Part shown: positions 9,454-16,303 of the stretch, piece after piece
Layout: each line of letters starts with the position of its first letter
Position numbering within the stretch: the first letter of the stretch is position 1
Source: Actinorugispora endophytica
GTDB lineage: Bacteria; Actinomycetota; Actinomycetes; Streptosporangiales; Streptosporangiaceae
DNA: 64,000 nt
Assembly (NCBI RefSeq): GCF_004363075.1
Contig: NZ_SNYN01000001.1
Location: forward strand, 349,938 to 413,937
Reading direction: 5' to 3'
Notes under the pieces: model-generated
Told to the model about the DNA's origin: nothing
The model's database searches: none
What the model saw: only the letters and a program-made list of their open reading frames with translations
Program-made: the position numbers and the translations under genes

Positions 9454-9512
9454 GGGGTGGTTCCGCCCGCGAGGCGGCCGGGGCGGGAGCCGACCACCGG
9501 CGGGCGATGTCA

Positions 9513-9851
9513 TCAGACGTCCGCGACCGCCCCCGGCAGCAGGAGCGTGATCACCGGGACCGCGATCAGCATCAGCGAGATGCCGAGGACGGTCCACACG
9601 AGGCCGCCGACGCCCTCGGCCGCGAGGTCGGACCGGCCGAACTTGCCGACCGCCATCTTGCCCGCGCAGAACAACACGCCGATGATCCCGATGATCACGA
9701 TGACGCCGCGTCCCCAGGAGAAGAGCGTGTTGACGGACGCGAGCGCTCCGCTGGGGACCTGGACCTCGTCCCCCCACCCGTAGGTCCCGACGTCGGTGTT
9801 GAACGGGAGGTACGACTGCACCTTGGTGTATCCGAACAGCAGGAGGTTCAT
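9513..9851 (-). CDS. Small two-TM membrane protein, pilin-like (paralogue 3)
   Basis: 112 residues from ATG 9851 (MNLLLFGYTKVQ). Its helices (VIVIIGIIGVLFCAGKM and LVWTVLGISLMLIAVPVITLL) and the intervening loop FGRSDLAAEGVGG are near-copies of paralogue 2. The start codon overlaps the stop of the ParA-like gene by 4 nt (ATGA), indicating translational coupling. It is the first of three tandem membrane paralogues. The repeated small two-TM design fits VirB2/TrbC-type subunits, although no cleavable signal peptide is obvious. Confidence 0.72.
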   Translation of the reverse strand: MNLLLFGYTKVQSYLPFNTDVGTYGWGDEVQVPSGALASVNTLFSWGRGVIVIIGIIGVLFCAGKMAVGKFGRSDLAAEGVGGLVWTVLGISLMLIAVPVITLLLPGAVADV

Positions 9852-10402
9852 ATCCGCTTTTCCTGTTCCTTCGTGTCCGATTCCGGGGAATCTACCGTCC
9901 CGCACAGACGCCGGATCTCCGCGAGGGCGCGTTCGGCCTTCTTCGGCAGCCCGACCCTCCCCGCGTCCGCGATGTCGGCGTAGCGCAGCCCCGCGACGAA
10001 CGGGAACCGCACGACCCGCTCCACCCGGTCCTCGACGAGCCGGAGCCGCACCGTCGCCTCCCGGGGTTCGGGGCCGGAGCCGTCCGCGACGACGACCAGC
10101 CCGGCGACGGTCGTCCCGGAGCCGCTGACCCCGGTCACGGCCTCGACCGCCCGCGCCGAGGCCGGCGCGCTGTCCCGCGTCACCAGGAGCAGCGGTCGGC
10201 CGAACGTCTCGATCCGCAGGGTTTCCGACTCGTAGCTCCCGAGGTCCCACTGCGTGCCCAGGAGGGCCGCCAGCGTACTGGTCCCGGCGCCTCCGTGGCA
10301 GCCGAGCAGAACGCAGTCCGTGGTCGGGGCCTCCTCCGCGGTACTGCTTTGACCATTGGTTTCCCGACCCAGGCGTCGGCCGAGCACTGCCACGGTGTTC
10401 AC
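9848..10402 (-). CDS. ParA/MinD-like P-loop protein of the secretion operon
   Basis: 184 residues, first gene of the leftward operon. The N-terminal region contains LGCHGGAGTSTLAALLG (about residues 33-49), a degenerate deviant Walker A motif of the ParA/MinD type in which the usual Lys is missing. The middle looks like a Rossmann-type fold (LLLVTRDSAPASARAV, GLVVVADG). The C-terminus is charged. Similar short proteins recur with actinobacterial T4SS loci, to my recollection as uncharacterised families. Without the lysine it may bind but not hydrolyse nucleotide. A role in positioning or regulating the apparatus is speculative. Confidence 0.65.
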   Translation of the reverse strand: MNTVAVLGRRLGRETNGQSSTAEEAPTTDCVLLGCHGGAGTSTLAALLGTQWDLGSYESETLRIETFGRPLLLVTRDSAPASARAVEAVTGVSGSGTTVAGLVVVADGSGPEPREATVRLRLVEDRVERVVRFPFVAGLRYADIADAGRVGLPKKAERALAEIRRLCGTVDSPESDTKEQEKRI

Positions 10403-10691
10403 CCCTTCACGCGCTTGACGAATTCGCGGACGTCCTCGAAAGGACCTGGCGCGGTTTCCCGGTCACCCGGCTTCCTCTCGCATAGATGTGCCTTTCGGCG
10501 CTACAGTTCCGTCTTTCGTACGGTTTTCTGGCCGGATCCGGCCAAACCGCAGAGGAACCTGGGCCGGAGGATCGACATCTGACATTAGTCGCGAATCGGC
10601 TGTCAGAAGAAGCCCGTACGGGCCTTCCACCCCCCGCACGTTCCGTCCCGATCGGCGCCATGACCGGGATCGGCCACGATGAAAGGCGATC
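10403..10691. promoter_or_regulatory. Divergent promoter region of the two secretion operons
   Basis: 289 bp without a gene, between operons transcribed leftward and rightward. It is more AT-rich than its surroundings and holds candidate operators: the perfect palindromes GGCCGGATCCGGCC (10530-10543) and GCCCGTACGGGC (10612-10623), and a spaced inverted repeat CTGACA/TGTCAG (10579-10606). One regulator could therefore control both arms. I cannot assign -35/-10 boxes with confidence. Confidence 0.5.
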
Positions 10692-11246
10692 GTGAACGAC
10701 CTCGACAACAATTCCCGGCGGGTGCTCCTCATCATTGCCGCCGCCGCGGTTATCGCGTTGACCTTGGGTTTTTCCATAACGCGCCTCTTCGGGGAGAACG
10801 ATCCCGCCGTTTCCGCCGACTCGCCCCCCTCCCCCGCGAACGGGACCGACGTGGTCGGCCTGCTGCCCAACTCCGAGGACGAGCTCCGCCAGGCGGTCGC
10901 CGTCGCGGAGGAGTTCACCGCGGTCTTCCTCAGCGGGGACGACCAGCGGGCGGGGGAGCTCGCCACCCCCGGCTACGCCGACATGCTCGCGGCCGGGGGC
11001 GCGGCCCCGCCGGTTCTGGGCGAGGAGGTCCCCCCGTCGGCGGCCGACGTCGAGGTCGCCGCCGAGGTCACCGGCATCCGCGACCTCGCCGCGGACAGCG
11101 TCACCTACCTGGTGCGCGCCGACGTCACCGCGCCGGACGCCGGTGAGCAGCGGTTCGAGTACGCGGTCAACCTCGCCCGGAGCGACGGCGCCTGGCTGGT
11201 CAACGGCTTCCAGGACGCGGCCCTGGGCGACGCCGGGGCGGTCTGA
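10692..11246 (+). CDS. VirB8-like membrane-anchored protein (copy 1)
   Basis: 184 residues from a GTG at 10692 (AAAGG just upstream). One N-terminal transmembrane helix (about residues 10-29, LLIIAAAAVIALTLGFSI) precedes an exported domain of about 150 residues. That domain ends in a strand-rich stretch (TYLVRADVTAPDAGEQRFEYAVNL..GAWLVNGFQD) typical of NTF2-like/VirB8-type periplasmic domains. A second protein of the same design is encoded two genes downstream. First gene of the rightward operon; 1 nt separates it from the NlpC/P60 gene. The VirB8 role is inferred from architecture and context. Confidence 0.65.
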   Translation: MNDLDNNSRRVLLIIAAAAVIALTLGFSITRLFGENDPAVSADSPPSPANGTDVVGLLPNSEDELRQAVAVAEEFTAVFLSGDDQRAGELATPGYADMLAAGGAAPPVLGEEVPPSAADVEVAAEVTGIRDLAADSVTYLVRADVTAPDAGEQRFEYAVNLARSDGAWLVNGFQDAALGDAGAV

Positions 11247-11247
11247 C

Positions 11248-12588
11248 ATGGACGACGGGACGGAGGCCGCCCGGCCGTCGGCGGTCCGGCGCGCGTGGCT
11301 CGCCGCGCGCGCCCGGCTGCGCTCCGGGCGGGCGAGCGACCTGGGGCGCGGCACGCTCTCCTACGCCCTGGCCGGCTCCCTCTTCATGGGCTCGACCATG
11401 GTCGTGGTCGGCGGCGAGCAGATCTTCGACTACCTGGGCCTGTCCGGCGGCGGCTCGGGCGGCTGCTCCACCTCGCTCGGCGGGTTCACCGGGAACGCAG
11501 ACCCGGACTCGGTCCCCGAGAACTTCCTGGAGTACGCCAAGCAGGCCGGTGAGCAGTTCGACATCCCGTGGGAGTACGTCGCCGGGATCTCCTGGCGCGA
11601 GACCAACCACGGCCGCATCCCGGACACCGCCGTCTACGGCTCCCTCGGCCGGCGGCCGACCGGCATCGTCTACGGGACCGCCAACCCGGCCGGGGCGGCG
11701 GGCCCCACCCAGTTCGGCGTCAAGCACCCGGAAACCAGGGCGACCGGCGGCCCGCTGGGCGACGCCGCGAACACCTGGGGCGGCGAGGCGGACCAGCCCG
11801 CGAGCGAGCGCACGGCCGCGCCGGGAACGAACGGCCAGTGGTTCGGCATCGACGGCAACGGCGACGGCAGGGTCAACGCCTGGGACCCCGCCGACGCCGT
11901 GCACTCCACCGCGGGCTTCCTCCGCTACTGGATGGACCGGGGCCACAGCCTCGAATGGGCCGTCGGCCGCTACCACGGCTCCGGTGTGGGCGGGGCCTAC
12001 CAGCAGGCGGTCAGCGCCAAGGCGGCGCAGTACCGGAGCGGCGACTTCACCGTCGCGCCGCCCAACGGGACCACGACCGACTGCGCGGACCAGGCGCTGA
12101 ACGGCACCGCCGTCGAGAAGGTCATCCAGTACGCGCGGGCGCAGATCGGCAAGCCCTACGTCTGGGGCGGGATCGGCCCCGGAGGCTACGACTGCTCGGG
12201 GCTGCTCTGGCGGGCGTACCAGGCGGCGGGCCTGCCCGAGCGGTACACGTCGTACCGCTGGACCACGGACACCATGTACGCCATGGACGCCGCCCGGCAG
12301 GTCTCCCTGGACCAGGCCCAGCCCGGCGACCTGATCCTCACCGGCGGGTCCGGGGGCGGCATGCCCACACACGTGTCGATGGTGACGGGGCGCCGGGACG
12401 GACGGCTCATGGTGATCGAGGCGTACAGCAGCAGCGTGCCGCGGGCCGCGCAGATCCACGAGCACGAGTACGACTCGGGGCAGTGGCCGCAGCCCGCGTT
12501 CCGCGCGGTCGTCCGGGTCAGCCACCTCTTCCCCGCCGACGGCTCCGACGGCGCGGACACCGCCGACGTCCGGCGGGCGCCGGTATGA
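11248..12588 (+). CDS. Cell-wall hydrolase: lysozyme-like plus NlpC/P60
   Basis: 446 residues. After a cytoplasmic N-terminus and one transmembrane helix (about residues 36-60) comes a lysozyme-like transglycosylase domain with a likely catalytic Glu in ISWRETNHG (near residue 117). A NlpC/P60 endopeptidase domain follows (about 290-430) with Cys in GGYDCSGLLW (near 315) and His in THVSMVTG (near 374). Such bifunctional enzymes (VirB1/TraG-type muramidases) open the peptidoglycan for the secretion apparatus. Start ATG 11248 follows the preceding stop at once. A calcium-binding-like loop GIDGNGDGRVNAWDPADA is inserted in the lysozyme domain. Confidence 0.88.
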   Translation: MDDGTEAARPSAVRRAWLAARARLRSGRASDLGRGTLSYALAGSLFMGSTMVVVGGEQIFDYLGLSGGGSGGCSTSLGGFTGNADPDSVPENFLEYAKQAGEQFDIPWEYVAGISWRETNHGRIPDTAVYGSLGRRPTGIVYGTANPAGAAGPTQFGVKHPETRATGGPLGDAANTWGGEADQPASERTAAPGTNGQWFGIDGNGDGRVNAWDPADAVHSTAGFLRYWMDRGHSLEWAVGRYHGSGVGGAYQQAVSAKAAQYRSGDFTVAPPNGTTTDCADQALNGTAVEKVIQYARAQIGKPYVWGGIGPGGYDCSGLLWRAYQAAGLPERYTSYRWTTDTMYAMDAARQVSLDQAQPGDLILTGGSGGGMPTHVSMVTGRRDGRLMVIEAYSSSVPRAAQIHEHEYDSGQWPQPAFRAVVRVSHLFPADGSDGADTADVRRAPV

Positions 12589-12640
12589 CGGCACCGCGCA
12601 CCGACCTTTCGAGAGACACGCGCCAGGAGGCACGAGCGAC

Positions 12641-13219
12641 ATGCGGGACCGGTCCCTGTTCCACCGCGACTGGCTGGCGATCGGCGCGGTCGTCGCCGCG
12701 CTCGCCCTGCTCGCCGCGTTCGCCGTCACCCGCCTCGGCGGCGACGGCGGCGAGAGCCCCCCTCCCGCGCCGGGAACGTCGATGAGCGACCTCCTCCCGG
12801 TCACCGAGGACCAGTTCCAGCAGGCGCTCGCCGTCGCGGTCGAGCACGGGCGGGCCATGGGCACGTTCGACCCCGGGGAGACCGAGGACGCCTACTTCGC
12901 GCGCCTGGAGGAGACGGCGGACTCGCAGTACGCGGGGCTCCTCTCCGGTGGGGGGTCGGCGGCCGCGGCGACGGTCGGCCTGTTGGCGGAGTGGGGCCGT
13001 CCCGCGACGGGGACCGCCGAGCCGACCGGGGCGCCGATGATCGCTCCCGCGCTCGTCACCGTCGAGCTGTCCCTGCGCGCCGAGGAGGCGGGCGGCGGGG
13101 ACTCCCTGGACCTCGGCGTCGTCCACGTCTCGCTGCGCGAGGACGGCGACACCTGGGTCGTCATCGGGGTCACCGACGCCGCGCGGCTGGACGCGCTGCA
13201 GGGCGAGGGGGTGATCTGA
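12641..13219 (+). CDS. VirB8-like membrane-anchored protein (copy 2)
   Basis: 192 residues: a short cytoplasmic N-terminus, one transmembrane helix (about residues 12-31, IGAVVAALALLAAFAVT), then an exported domain ending in strands (DLGVVHVSLREDGDTWVVIGV). Layout and the motif SDLLPVTEDQFQQALAVAVE parallel GLLPNSEDELRQAVAVAEE in copy 1, so the two are paralogues and may form a heteromeric VirB8-like ring. It is followed 1 nt later by the LAS-peptidase gene. Confidence 0.65.
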   Translation: MRDRSLFHRDWLAIGAVVAALALLAAFAVTRLGGDGGESPPPAPGTSMSDLLPVTEDQFQQALAVAVEHGRAMGTFDPGETEDAYFARLEETADSQYAGLLSGGGSAAAATVGLLAEWGRPATGTAEPTGAPMIAPALVTVELSLRAEEAGGGDSLDLGVVHVSLREDGDTWVVIGVTDAARLDALQGEGVI

Positions 13220-13220
13220 C

Positions 13221-13859
13221 ATGGCCCGCTCGCGACGGCCGCGCCCCCGCCGCTCCGCGGACCTCGGCCGGGCGAACCTCGGCGCGGGGCTCGCGGTCTT
13301 CTTCGCCGGGACCTTCGCGCTGGTCACCGGGGTCCAGGCGGTCGACACCTACGGCGTGGGGACCGGCGGCGGCTCCCCGGGCGTCCGCTCCGGCGACATC
13401 CCCTACCACGCGGACGACATCACCCCCGGCGGCGCGCTGGTGGACTGCGGCGCCGGGGTGGTGACCGAGCTGACCTGCCAGGCGTACAAGGCCGTCGTCG
13501 CCAACTACCCGGAGTTCGAAAGTTCCCAATGGGGGTGGTGCTACCGGCCCGGCCCGCCCGACCACGGGACCGGCCAGGCGTGCGACTTCATGACCAACGT
13601 CAACGGGGGCACGGGGACCGACGCGCAGAACGCCGTCGGATTCGAGCTCTCCCGCTGGCTGATGCGGAACCACGAGCAGATCGGGGTCAAGTACGTCATC
13701 TGGCGGCAGCACATCTGGAACCCGTCCCAGGGCGACGCCCCCTGCGTCGACCAGACCACCGCCGAGTCGCTCGACCAGAGCTGCTGGCGGGTGATGGACG
13801 ACCGGGGGAGCCACACCCAGAACCACTACGACCACGTGCACGTCTCGTTCCTCTACTGA
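13221..13859 (+). CDS. Membrane-anchored LAS-type (M15-like) peptidase
   Basis: 212 residues. A basic N-terminus and a single transmembrane helix (about residues 22-42) precede an extracytoplasmic domain. The motif DHGTGQACDFM matches HxxGxAxD and the C-terminal HYDHVHVSF matches the second zinc-binding HxH of LAS/D-Ala-D-Ala peptidases. Several Cys suggest disulphides. It is probably a second peptidoglycan hydrolase for the secretion machine, cutting stem peptides while the preceding enzyme cuts glycan or other peptide bonds. Similar domains are also annotated as ARB-07466-like in actinobacteria. Confidence 0.78.
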   Translation: MARSRRPRPRRSADLGRANLGAGLAVFFAGTFALVTGVQAVDTYGVGTGGGSPGVRSGDIPYHADDITPGGALVDCGAGVVTELTCQAYKAVVANYPEFESSQWGWCYRPGPPDHGTGQACDFMTNVNGGTGTDAQNAVGFELSRWLMRNHEQIGVKYVIWRQHIWNPSQGDAPCVDQTTAESLDQSCWRVMDDRGSHTQNHYDHVHVSFLY

Positions 13860-13932
13860 GACGCGCCATCCGCCCCGGCCGTCCGGCCGGGAGCGGCGCA
13901 GAACCGGGAAACCGAGAAGAAGGAGGAAGGAC

Positions 13933-14556
13933 ATGCCTCTGCCATTGGTGGCCGGCGCCCTGCTCGCGGTGGGCGGCCGGATCGCCGTGTCCGTGGGGGG
14001 AAGGGCCCTCCTGTCCGCGGGCACCAGGATGCTCGTCGGGCAGGGCGCCCGGGTCGCGACCCAGCAGGGCGCCCGGGGCCTTCTCCAGCAGGGCGGTCGG
14101 GAGCTCCTGTCGGAGGGCGCGTCGTCGCTCGTGGAGGGCCTGATCCCCAACCCGCTCGATCCGACGGGGATCATCGGCGACCTCGCCGAGGAGAAGCTCG
14201 GCTTCAACCCCCTCAGCCCCATGGACATGCTCTCCGAGGGCATCGACCGCCTGACGGGGTCGGACTCCGACTCCGACTCCGATTCGAACGAGTCCTCCTC
14301 CGACTCCTCGACGAACCGGAACGGGTTCGACCTCGGCGACGCCCTCGGCAGCCTGGGGAGCCTGGGCGGGATCGGCGCCATCGCCGGGCTGCTCGTCGCC
14401 GCGATCCGGGCCCTGGCGTCCGCGGGAGACGGCAACAGCAACGGCAACAGCAACGACGGGGGGATCGTCCGGGTCGGGTCCCGGCCGCTCCAGTCCGCCT
14501 ACAGCGGAGACGACAAGGTGCGGCGGGCCGACCAGGACTACACGCTGACCGCCTGA
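13933..14556 (+). CDS. Unrecognised membrane-associated protein with Ser/Asp tract
   Basis: 207 residues that I do not recognise. The N-terminal 60 residues are amphipathic/hydrophobic (AGALLAVGGRIAVSVGG) followed by QQGAR/QQGGR repeats. An acidic low-complexity tract of alternating Ser and Asp sits near residues 110-128, then a Gly/Leu-rich hydrophobic segment (GSLGGIGAIAGLLVAAIRAL). The start has GAAGGAGGAAGG just upstream, an unusually strong ribosome-binding site. It belongs to the rightward secretion operon; a secreted substrate or membrane scaffold is possible. Confidence 0.6.
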   Translation: MPLPLVAGALLAVGGRIAVSVGGRALLSAGTRMLVGQGARVATQQGARGLLQQGGRELLSEGASSLVEGLIPNPLDPTGIIGDLAEEKLGFNPLSPMDMLSEGIDRLTGSDSDSDSDSNESSSDSSTNRNGFDLGDALGSLGSLGGIGAIAGLLVAAIRALASAGDGNSNGNSNDGGIVRVGSRPLQSAYSGDDKVRRADQDYTLTA

Positions 14557-14593
14557 CCGCCCACGGCAAGACGACAAGAGAGAGGAGTACGGC

Positions 14594-15133
14594 ATGGTCG
14601 CGACGGCGCAGGCGCCGAGATCGATCCTCGCCGAGTTCGACCTTCCCGGTCGGCGCAGCACCGAGGAGGAGCGGGACCTCCGGAGCAACCCCTACGACGG
14701 CGCCTTCCAGACGCTGGCGACGACGGACGGCGCGGTGGTCCCGGCCGGCACCACCGGCTCGGCCGACATCGTCCAGGTGCGGGGCAGGAAGCCGGGCCCC
14801 AAGGGCGGCGACAACGACAACGGGAACAACAACAACGGGAACGGCACCGAGACGAAGCCGGACGACAACCGGAACAACGACCGGAACAACAACGGCAACG
14901 GCCGGAACAACCGGCGCGAGTTCGACCTGGACCTGGAGGGCGGTCAGAACCAGGACCAGAACCAGGGACAGGAGGCAGGCCAGACGGCCTCCGGCGGGCT
15001 CCGCCTGGCCTGGGAGAACCCGCTCGGCCTGGTCGACTCCCTGGTGGACCTCTCCGGCAACGGGGAGAGCCCCCAGCGGCCCGCGTACGGGATGACCGTG
15101 GGCCACCGGAGCGTCCGGACCGCCCGGCGCTGA
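14594..15133 (+). CDS. Unrecognised Asn/Gly/Gln-rich low-complexity protein
   Basis: 179 residues with no recognised domain. The middle third is a low-complexity run of Asn, Asp and Gly (GDNDNGNNNNGNG, NNDRNNNGNG) followed by a Gln-rich tract (NQDQNQGQ). The ends look more ordered (RSILAEFDLPGRRSTEEERDL and WENPLGLVDSLVDLSG). GAGAGAGGAG precedes the ATG. It is the last gene before a strong hairpin, so it closes the rightward operon. The low complexity suggests a disordered surface or regulatory protein. Confidence 0.6.
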   Translation: MVATAQAPRSILAEFDLPGRRSTEEERDLRSNPYDGAFQTLATTDGAVVPAGTTGSADIVQVRGRKPGPKGGDNDNGNNNNGNGTETKPDDNRNNDRNNNGNGRNNRREFDLDLEGGQNQDQNQGQEAGQTASGGLRLAWENPLGLVDSLVDLSGNGESPQRPAYGMTVGHRSVRTARR

Positions 15134-15142
15134 CGCCGCGGC

Positions 15143-15182
15143 CCTCCCCCGCCGGTCCCTCGGGAGGGACCGGCGGGGGAGG
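15143..15182. terminator. Strong 19-bp hairpin after the secretion operon
   Basis: CCTCCCCCGCCGGTCCCTC (15143-15161) pairs perfectly with 15164-15182 across a 2-nt loop, starting 9 nt after the last stop codon. No U-tract follows, as is usual in high-GC actinobacteria. Confidence 0.8.
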
Positions 15183-15196
15183 CGGGCCCGGCCTCT

Positions 15197-15262
15197 CCGG
15201 TGATCGTGGCCTTTCCGGGGCCCCGGGCGCGGTCGGAGCCCCGGAAAGGCCGGGACCACCGG
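15197..15262. repeat. Dispersed palindromic repeat, copy 1
   Basis: Arms 15197-15221 and 15238-15262 pair with about 3 mismatches in 25. The left arm carries GATCGTGGCCTTTCCGGGG, the core shared with copies at 22430, 25904, 36097, 51772 and 62487. It lies between convergent units (secretion operon and ychJ). Confidence 0.8.
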
Positions 15263-15284
15263 TAGGAGCGCGGAGAACGCGGGC

Positions 15285-15707
15285 TCAGCCGTCGAGCGCG
15301 TCGAGGTAGGCCCAGGCCCCGTCGTGGCGCAGGAAGCGGCTGTTCTCGTCGAGCGCGCCCTCGCGTCCCTTCTCCCGGTAGACCGCCCGGAAGGAGACGG
15401 TGCCCTCCGTGTGGAACGGGCTTCCGCCGGTGGCGGCCAGGACCTCCAGGCGCACCCACTCCAGGCGGGGGTCCAGGGTGAGGTCCGGCGGCCGGGTCCG
15501 GGGGTGCCAGGTCCGCAGGAGGTGGTCCCGGTCGCCGACGGCGAACGCGCTGTAGCGCGACCGCATCAGCCGCTCGGCGGTGGGGGCCTCGGCGGCTCCC
15601 CGGTGCAGGGGGCCGCAGCAGTCCCCGTAGGCCGCGTCCCGCCCGCAGGGGCAGGGCGCGGCGTCGGTGACCGGGGCCGGTCGGGCGCGCGGGCTGTGTC
15701 TGGGCAT
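15285..15707 (-). CDS. ychJ: YchJ-family SEC-C motif protein
   Basis: 140 residues from ATG 15707; a GTG six bases further upstream is an alternative start. The N-terminal zinc-binding SEC-C motif CPCGRDAAYGDCCGPLH is followed by the YchJ/UPF0225 domain (RYSAFAVGDRDHLLRTWHP, W-L-A-x-x-G-G). Family length is about 120-160 residues, so it is complete. The function is not firmly known; the NTF2-like fold and zinc motif suggest a protein-binding role. A single gene facing the end of the secretion operon. Confidence 0.88.
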   Translation of the reverse strand: MPRHSPRARPAPVTDAAPCPCGRDAAYGDCCGPLHRGAAEAPTAERLMRSRYSAFAVGDRDHLLRTWHPRTRPPDLTLDPRLEWVRLEVLAATGGSPFHTEGTVSFRAVYREKGREGALDENSRFLRHDGAWAYLDALDG

Positions 15708-15767
15708 CCCCACGACTGTAGACGGTTCCCCCCTTGCGGCGCCTGCCGGTCCGGCCGGGGCGGGGGA

Positions 15768-16100
15768 TCAACTCGCGGGGATGAGGATGCTCCTCGTCGT
15801 GAAGTCGGTCTCCTCACCGGCGGGGAGGAGCACCGGGTCGCCCACGCAGTCCGTCTCCGGGTACAGCTGGACGTCGACGTCGAGGTCGTTGACCAGGGTG
15901 GTCGCGGGGCTGTGCGTCCAGACGAGGGGCTTGACGCACACCTCGTAGGCGGGCGGGGTGTACAGGCGCCAGTTGTAGCCGTCCGAGGTCCACCACAGCC
16001 TTCCTTCGGCGGCGAGCGCCGGACTCGCGGCACTCACCGCGAGCAGGGCTCCGACGGCGGCGGCGGTGGCGAGGGTTGCTGCCCGGTACCTCAATGTCAC
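15768..16100 (-). CDS. Small secreted protein
   Basis: 110 residues from a GTG start. A signal peptide is clear: basic start, hydrophobic core (AATLATAAAVGALLAVSAA) and cleavage near ALA-AE at residue 30. The mature part of about 80 residues has Trp/Tyr-rich strands (LWWTSDGYNWRLYTPPAY) and two Cys, perhaps a disulphide-linked beta-sandwich. I do not recognise a family. Confidence 0.65.
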   Translation of the reverse strand: MTLRYRAATLATAAAVGALLAVSAASPALAAEGRLWWTSDGYNWRLYTPPAYEVCVKPLVWTHSPATTLVNDLDVDVQLYPETDCVGDPVLLPAGEETDFTTRSILIPAS

Positions 16101-16245
16101 TCCATCGTTCGGAGACAGGAGCGAAGAAGGACAGGAATCCCTTTTCGCACGTTTGTGCGTATTTTACTAAAACTTTGCCCTTTCGTCGCGAGATTTTCGG
16201 GAAGAGGATCGCGGGAAGCCGGCGGGCGACGGTCCGGGAACGGCG
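16101..16245. promoter_or_regulatory. Promoter-side gap upstream of the small secreted gene
   Basis: About 145 bp with no gene, more AT-rich (including attttactaaaactttgcc at about 16160) than the flanks. It should hold the promoter of the leftward secreted-protein gene. No operator is evident. Confidence 0.35.
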
Positions 16246-16273
16246 AAGGGGCGGTCCGAGCGGACCGCCCCTT
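16246..16273. terminator. Bidirectional hairpin terminator after tctA
   Basis: AAGGGGCGGTCCG (16246-16258) and its exact complement (16261-16273) form a 13-bp stem with a 2-nt loop, 30 nt beyond the tctA stop. The right flank reads TTCTTT. Confidence 0.8.
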
Positions 16274-16303
16274 CTTTCGGTGGCCGGTCTCCGGCCCCCG
16301 GTC

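Noticed and set aside
1..15133. Calling the secretion locus an integrative conjugative element
   Set aside because: No relaxase, integrase, attachment site or replication gene is visible in the window, so only the secretion apparatus can be claimed.
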